Of a stretch of 26,722 nucleotides of DNA, positions 23,391 to 26,722 are shown piece by piece; positions within the stretch are counted from its first letter, which is position 1; the number at the start of each line of letters is the position of its first letter. The position numbers were made by a program, and so were the translations under genes. The notes beneath the pieces are model-generated. The model ran no database searches. It was not told the DNA's origin and was given only the letters and a program-made list of their open reading frames with translations. Origin of the DNA: Candidatus Melainabacteria bacterium (GTDB lineage: Bacteria; Cyanobacteriota; Vampirovibrionia; Obscuribacterales; Obscuribacteraceae); assembly GCA_003151275.1 (NCBI GenBank), contig PLXC01000073.1, positions 1 through 26,722 of the forward strand, written 5' to 3'.

Positions 23391-25505
23391 ATGCAAAGAC
23401 AAATGCTGAGACAAATGTTGATCGCCCTTGTGCTGCAATCAGTGCTGTTTTCACTTCCGTCCTTTGCAGAAAGCGCATCACAGCTGCAGTTTGCTCAGTC
23501 TGGTAACTTGATCAATAGCCGATTCACGGATCAACTTTCCTCTGATAAAAAATTGTCAAAAATTGGAGCATCCGCTCAAATGCAACGCCAAAGTCTGCAG
23601 TGGTGGAATATTGACCAGAAAGCCACCGAAATTCTCAAATCCAGATCAGCTGAATCTTTTCTGAGTGAGCGCGGCAAGCCATCTCTGGAGCCGCTCTTGG
23701 TGCGGCTTAATGTGTCAACGCGTTTCGGACAAACCGACCAAGCTTTGGCAGTGATCGAGGAGCTGACGAAGTTAAATCCTCCACCAGATAAACATATTCT
23801 TTCTAGCGCCGCTGATTTTTTGATTGGCAGAGAAATGTGGCCACTCGCCAAGAGATTTTTGACTTCATTTCCCGCGGCTGAACCAGGTTGGGGTTATGTT
23901 TATGTAAAACACCAGAGCAAGTCCGCTTCTTTCCAGCAGCTAGACGGATGGTTAGCCTCTCAATTCGCAAAAACTCAAGCCACTTATTGGTTAAAAGAAA
24001 GAATGAGATACAGGAAAGATCAAGGTAAAGCTGATGAACTTATGGCGGAGTTTAAGAATGACATTGGCAAGAATCCAACTGATTTGGCCAAAGCCACCGC
24101 GGTGATCGACGCCGTGTCACCGGGATCAGCAGCAGCGCTCGATTGGATGGCAACTGCTTGCAAACCAAAGCTTGCGTTCGAGAGTCTTATGGTTGCTGAA
24201 AAATTGTCTCTGGCCCAATCGCCGAAAGCGGCGACGGCACTATATGAACGCTCGCTTTCCTTGCCCTTTTCCGATGCCGACAGAAAAGCGATGATCGATT
24301 ACCTGCATCGCCAGACAGCAATGCCGATGGTTGACCAGAGTTCGAAAAACCTACAATCAATGCTTCGCTCCTGGACCAAAAGCTCCCTGGCAAGAGCGTA
24401 TCAGGCGCAAGGGTTGTCGAAAAAAGCGCAACCTCTAATCGAAGAACTAGCCGTCTCAAGTGCAGGTGGGTTAGCGATGCCGGGCTTTAGCCAATTCGCT
24501 GGGCAAGTCCAAAAGGGATCTGGAGCGCGGGTTTTTGAAACTGCAATCGAGAAAGCTGAGCCAGGCAAGAAAGACTCATCTGACTACTGGTTATCCAGGG
24601 CCGAATACTATGTGGGAAGAAATGAAGCAGCTCAGGCCAAAGAAAGCTTCGAAAAGTCACTGGCGCTGGCAGTCGATGTCAAATCTGACGCCGGAGCACG
24701 AACACGGTTAAACGTGATCAACAGCTATGCTCGCTTCATAAACAAACAAAGCGGAGGCGATCTCACTTCAGCAATGAAACTTCTCCGTAGTCAGTTTGAA
24801 CAAGCATCCCTGGGTGGAGATTACTCGGCTGGTTTGGTGCGCGAAATGGTCTTTTATGACAATGACATATCGCATCTGCTGCCAGCCAACGACAGTAGAC
24901 TGTGGGATTATCTAGAAGCGAGATCGATCCTCGGACAATATGACTCTCAACTTCTGAGAAAAATGGGTGGCACTATCAGTAGTGGCGGCGAACAAACTTT
25001 CACAAGCAAAGCAACGCAGCTTTCTAACAGCAAAAATGCTACAGGCAAATTCTACATTGGCGATGCTCTATTGCGAATTTCTCGCGACAACTATCTTCCT
25101 GAAGCGGTGCGGAAACATTGCTTGGAAAAGTCGATTCCGTTATTGAAGAATGCATACGCGGAATTAACTCCTTCGCTCGAGCGAGACCTGGCTCATTTCG
25201 CCTATTTTGACGCCTTAATTGAAACGAATAATTGGCAGCAAGCAGATAAACTTTTGTCCAGAGGGAAAGCAACCACAACCGATACTTTAGTGGTTGGGCT
25301 GTCTAGACTAGCTGTGGCAGCCGCCCGGGCTAAGAACTTCGATCAAGCGCTCAAGTTCTGGCAAGAAAAGGACCAAGTCGATCCGATGAATTTGCAGTAC
25401 ATGGACGAGCTTTGCAAATATGGAATGAAAATCCAACTTACAAACTACTACAACAGCAAAGCATCAGGCACGATAAGAAAACTGGCGCTGGATAAGTTGA
25501 AGTGA
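23391..25505 (+). CDS. Exported helical-repeat (TPR-like) protein
   Basis: The 704-residue product has a signal peptide (MLIALVLQSVLFSLPSFAES) and is otherwise a long series of amphipathic helices. Degenerate TPR-like pairs include DQALAVIEELTKLNPPPDKH, YWLSRAEYYVGRNEAAQAKE and AKNFDQALKFWQEKDQVDP. It is likely a periplasmic or envelope scaffold; no enzymatic motif was seen. The frame is open to 23298, but the ATG at 23391 places the signal peptide properly. The ribosome binding site is weak. A gap of 116 nt separates it from the preceding repeat-protein gene. Confidence 0.75.
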   Translation: MQRQMLRQMLIALVLQSVLFSLPSFAESASQLQFAQSGNLINSRFTDQLSSDKKLSKIGASAQMQRQSLQWWNIDQKATEILKSRSAESFLSERGKPSLEPLLVRLNVSTRFGQTDQALAVIEELTKLNPPPDKHILSSAADFLIGREMWPLAKRFLTSFPAAEPGWGYVYVKHQSKSASFQQLDGWLASQFAKTQATYWLKERMRYRKDQGKADELMAEFKNDIGKNPTDLAKATAVIDAVSPGSAAALDWMATACKPKLAFESLMVAEKLSLAQSPKAATALYERSLSLPFSDADRKAMIDYLHRQTAMPMVDQSSKNLQSMLRSWTKSSLARAYQAQGLSKKAQPLIEELAVSSAGGLAMPGFSQFAGQVQKGSGARVFETAIEKAEPGKKDSSDYWLSRAEYYVGRNEAAQAKESFEKSLALAVDVKSDAGARTRLNVINSYARFINKQSGGDLTSAMKLLRSQFEQASLGGDYSAGLVREMVFYDNDISHLLPANDSRLWDYLEARSILGQYDSQLLRKMGGTISSGGEQTFTSKATQLSNSKNATGKFYIGDALLRISRDNYLPEAVRKHCLEKSIPLLKNAYAELTPSLERDLAHFAYFDALIETNNWQQADKLLSRGKATTTDTLVVGLSRLAVAAARAKNFDQALKFWQEKDQVDPMNLQYMDELCKYGMKIQLTNYYNSKASGTIRKLALDKLK

Positions 25506-25565
25506 CACTATACTTTTTGCTACTGCTCCATGAGTGCAAACAATCAATCAACGTGAGGAATTTTC

Positions 25566-25982
25566 ATGAACAGGTATTTAGTCTGCACCGCTTCGATACT
25601 TGCCTCATTCGTTGGTGGTTTAGTTGGCAGCACGCTTTTTCAATGTAGTTCAGCCAACGCACAAATGACCGCATTGACCGGTTCGATGCTGAATCTCAAT
25701 GGTCCAGATGGCAAGCTAAGAGTGCAGGCAGGCTACTATGATGGCTCCTACTCCGCCGCTGAAAGAGGACAACCGTTAGTCGCGCTTTACGACAACAGTC
25801 ACAACATACGCCTTTTGTTGCGCTTAGCCGGCCACAATGAATCGCCTGTGCTGGTTTTTAAAGACACCAATCATAGAGATCGAATGGTTATTGGTTTGGG
25901 AATGGAAGGCGCTGAGCAAGAACCTTTCATCGCAGTCTTTGATAAAAACGGCGGCAAAAAATTATTAACGGGTAATTACTAA
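25566..25982 (+). CDS. Small exported or membrane-anchored beta-repeat protein
   Basis: The 138-residue product has an N-terminal hydrophobic segment (ASILASFVGGLVGSTLF) with possible cleavage after SANA. It then has four short strand-turn-strand units built on Asp-x-x-x-(x)-Arg/Lys and hydrophobic residues: LNGPDGKLRVQAG, LYDNSHNIRLLLRL, VFKDTNHRDRMVIGL and VFDKNGGKKLLTG. The spacing suggests a small beta-solenoid or sheet. Function unknown. GAGGA upstream of the ATG supports the start. Confidence 0.7.
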   Translation: MNRYLVCTASILASFVGGLVGSTLFQCSSANAQMTALTGSMLNLNGPDGKLRVQAGYYDGSYSAAERGQPLVALYDNSHNIRLLLRLAGHNESPVLVFKDTNHRDRMVIGLGMEGAEQEPFIAVFDKNGGKKLLTGNY

Positions 25983-25988
25983 GGAGGT
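25981..25988 (+). promoter_or_regulatory. Perfect Shine-Dalgarno AAGGAGGT
   Basis: The sequence is a full complement of the usual 16S rRNA tail and overlaps the stop codon of the preceding gene. The only start codon at proper distance is TTG at 25997 (8 nt). Very strong sites before an apparently empty stretch usually mean a small coding frame. Confidence 0.5.
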
Positions 25989-25996
25989 AACCCTTT

Positions 25997-26086
25997 TTGC
26001 AGAATCGTTTTGCTACAAAGACTTGTAGAAAACTGACACCGATTCGAACCGGCAAGAAGCTTCTGAAAACGCAGCAAGTACGATGA
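25997..26086 (+). CDS. Possible 29-residue basic peptide
   Basis: From the TTG at 25997, 8 nt after the perfect AAGGAGGT, the frame encodes 29 residues with nine Lys/Arg and no acidic residue (starts MQNRFATKTCRK, ends KTQQVR). It has no hydrophobic segment. It could be a real small basic peptide or chance. The strong ribosome binding site that overlaps the upstream stop codon is the only support. Confidence 0.3.
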   Translation: MQNRFATKTCRKLTPIRTGKKLLKTQQVR

Positions 26087-26126
26087 AATCGATATGAACT
26101 GAAAATCCCATGGTGCCAAGAACCTG

Positions 26127-26612
26127 ATGATCACCGATTTTGTAGAATATCTCAAAACTTGTAGCTCCAAGAAGATTGGACTGAACAACTTATTCGTGCC
26201 CGATTCCAAAATTGCTATTGGCGATGACGATGTCGCCAAAGCGGAAAAAATGTTAAATTGCAGTCTCCCTACTGGCTATGAAACGTTTTTGCAGACTTTG
26301 GGAACTGGATGCTGGGCAGATGCCAACGTGACATCGCCAAACGAACTGTATGCATTCGATGAGTCTGTCGGGGAAATGTGCGGGATGATTCCTGTTGCAG
26401 AAAATGTAGATGAATGCGGTAGTTATGTTGCCTTTAATCCACGCGACCAACAACTCTATTTCTGTTGCCACGATCCGTTTGGTTATGCGCTGGTTGCAAG
26501 TTCTTTCGAAGAGTTCATCGAGTTGATTGCCGACCAATGGATTAACGACCCGAAAGAGGGCACAAAAAAATATTACTCGTCGTTGCCATCGTTCGAAAAA
26601 GTACAACCGTAG
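26127..26612 (+). CDS. SMI1/KNR4 (SUKH) family protein
   Basis: The 161-residue product shows the SUKH-1 pattern. A helix with DDVAKAEKMLNCSLPTGYETFLQTLGTGCW corresponds to the family's AE..LG..LP..Y..FL...G start. Strands NVTSPNELYAF and SYVAFNPRDQQLYFCCHD follow, then VASSFEEFIELI. SUKH proteins commonly act as immunity partners of polymorphic or contact-dependent toxins, but many stand alone. No toxin gene is seen within the window. The start at 26127 has no clear ribosome binding site. The last 110 nt of the window after it hold nothing I can support. Confidence 0.85.
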   Translation: MITDFVEYLKTCSSKKIGLNNLFVPDSKIAIGDDDVAKAEKMLNCSLPTGYETFLQTLGTGCWADANVTSPNELYAFDESVGEMCGMIPVAENVDECGSYVAFNPRDQQLYFCCHDPFGYALVASSFEEFIELIADQWINDPKEGTKKYYSSLPSFEKVQP

Positions 26613-26722
26613 ATCCGATTTTGCTAGAGCCGCAATCTATCCTCACCGCCGATGATTGCCCAATTAGCCAGATCGCATGATCTCGGACTCTTTCATAGAG
26701 GCCCTCGACTCGATCATCTTCT

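Noticed and set aside
26613..26722. Possible start of a minus-strand gene at the right edge
   Set aside because: An open frame exists across the edge but is too short to judge and shows no motif.

Overview
The window reads as a piece of chromosome from a diderm bacterium of middling GC content. It has densely packed genes, short intergenic gaps and many exported proteins. The Lnt-type apolipoprotein N-acyltransferase, a lipobox protein, many signal peptides and TPR-rich exported proteins fit a Gram-negative-type envelope. The exported repeat protein with the recurring YPKDPL/RLxRLE element, next to an NDUFA9/Ycf39-like SDR, makes me suspect the non-photosynthetic cyanobacterial relatives (Melainabacteria/Vampirovibrionia, Obscuribacter-like). 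That is a guess from memory of protein style, not a measurement. No phage, transposase, rRNA, tRNA or CRISPR array was seen.

Layout. 1-3788 (+): recA with its own terminator, then lnt (uncertain start) and an exported SRPBCC protein coupled to it. 3778-6823 (-): a probable three-gene operon of an exported repeat protein, an SDR and a small unknown. 7177-9400 (+): histidine ammonia-lyase and an exported unknown. 9410-10127 (-): a GNAT acetyltransferase and a previously uncalled 53-residue exported peptide. 10334-13244 (+): a tightly coupled operon of an unknown 218-residue protein, a sensor kinase and an OmpR-type regulator. 13195-14151 (-): an orphan TadC-like membrane protein that overlaps the regulator tail to tail. 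14438-14872 (+): a low-molecular-weight tyrosine phosphatase whose start region lies in an array of 35-nt repeats. 15390-16936 (-): putrescine-type aminotransferase plus a 64-residue small ORF and a strong terminator. 17714-18250 (+): an exported MsrA with an in-frame TGA exactly at the catalytic cysteine. 18524-21499 (+): a large exported TPR protein and an NlpC/P60-like lipoprotein. 21483-22214 (-): a two-TM PH-like protein. 22249-26612 (+): exported repeat and helical-repeat proteins, a small beta-repeat protein, a tiny basic ORF behind a perfect Shine-Dalgarno, and a SUKH (SMI1/KNR4) protein.

The most notable item is the MsrA at 17714-18250. The only interruption of a complete MsrA frame is TGA where the GCFWG cysteine belongs, and a hairpin directly downstream has the layout of a bacterial SECIS element. 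I read it as an exported selenoprotein MsrA. UGA is an ordinary stop in several neighbours (hutH, the kinase, the phosphatase), so a general reassignment of UGA is unlikely.

A second cluster of interest is the two-component operon. Four 11-bp direct-repeat units (GTTGAA core) occur both just upstream of the kinase start and immediately upstream of a good -10 for tadC, which suggests a local regulon. The two sites also resemble each other at the protein level, so a decayed gene copy is a competing explanation.
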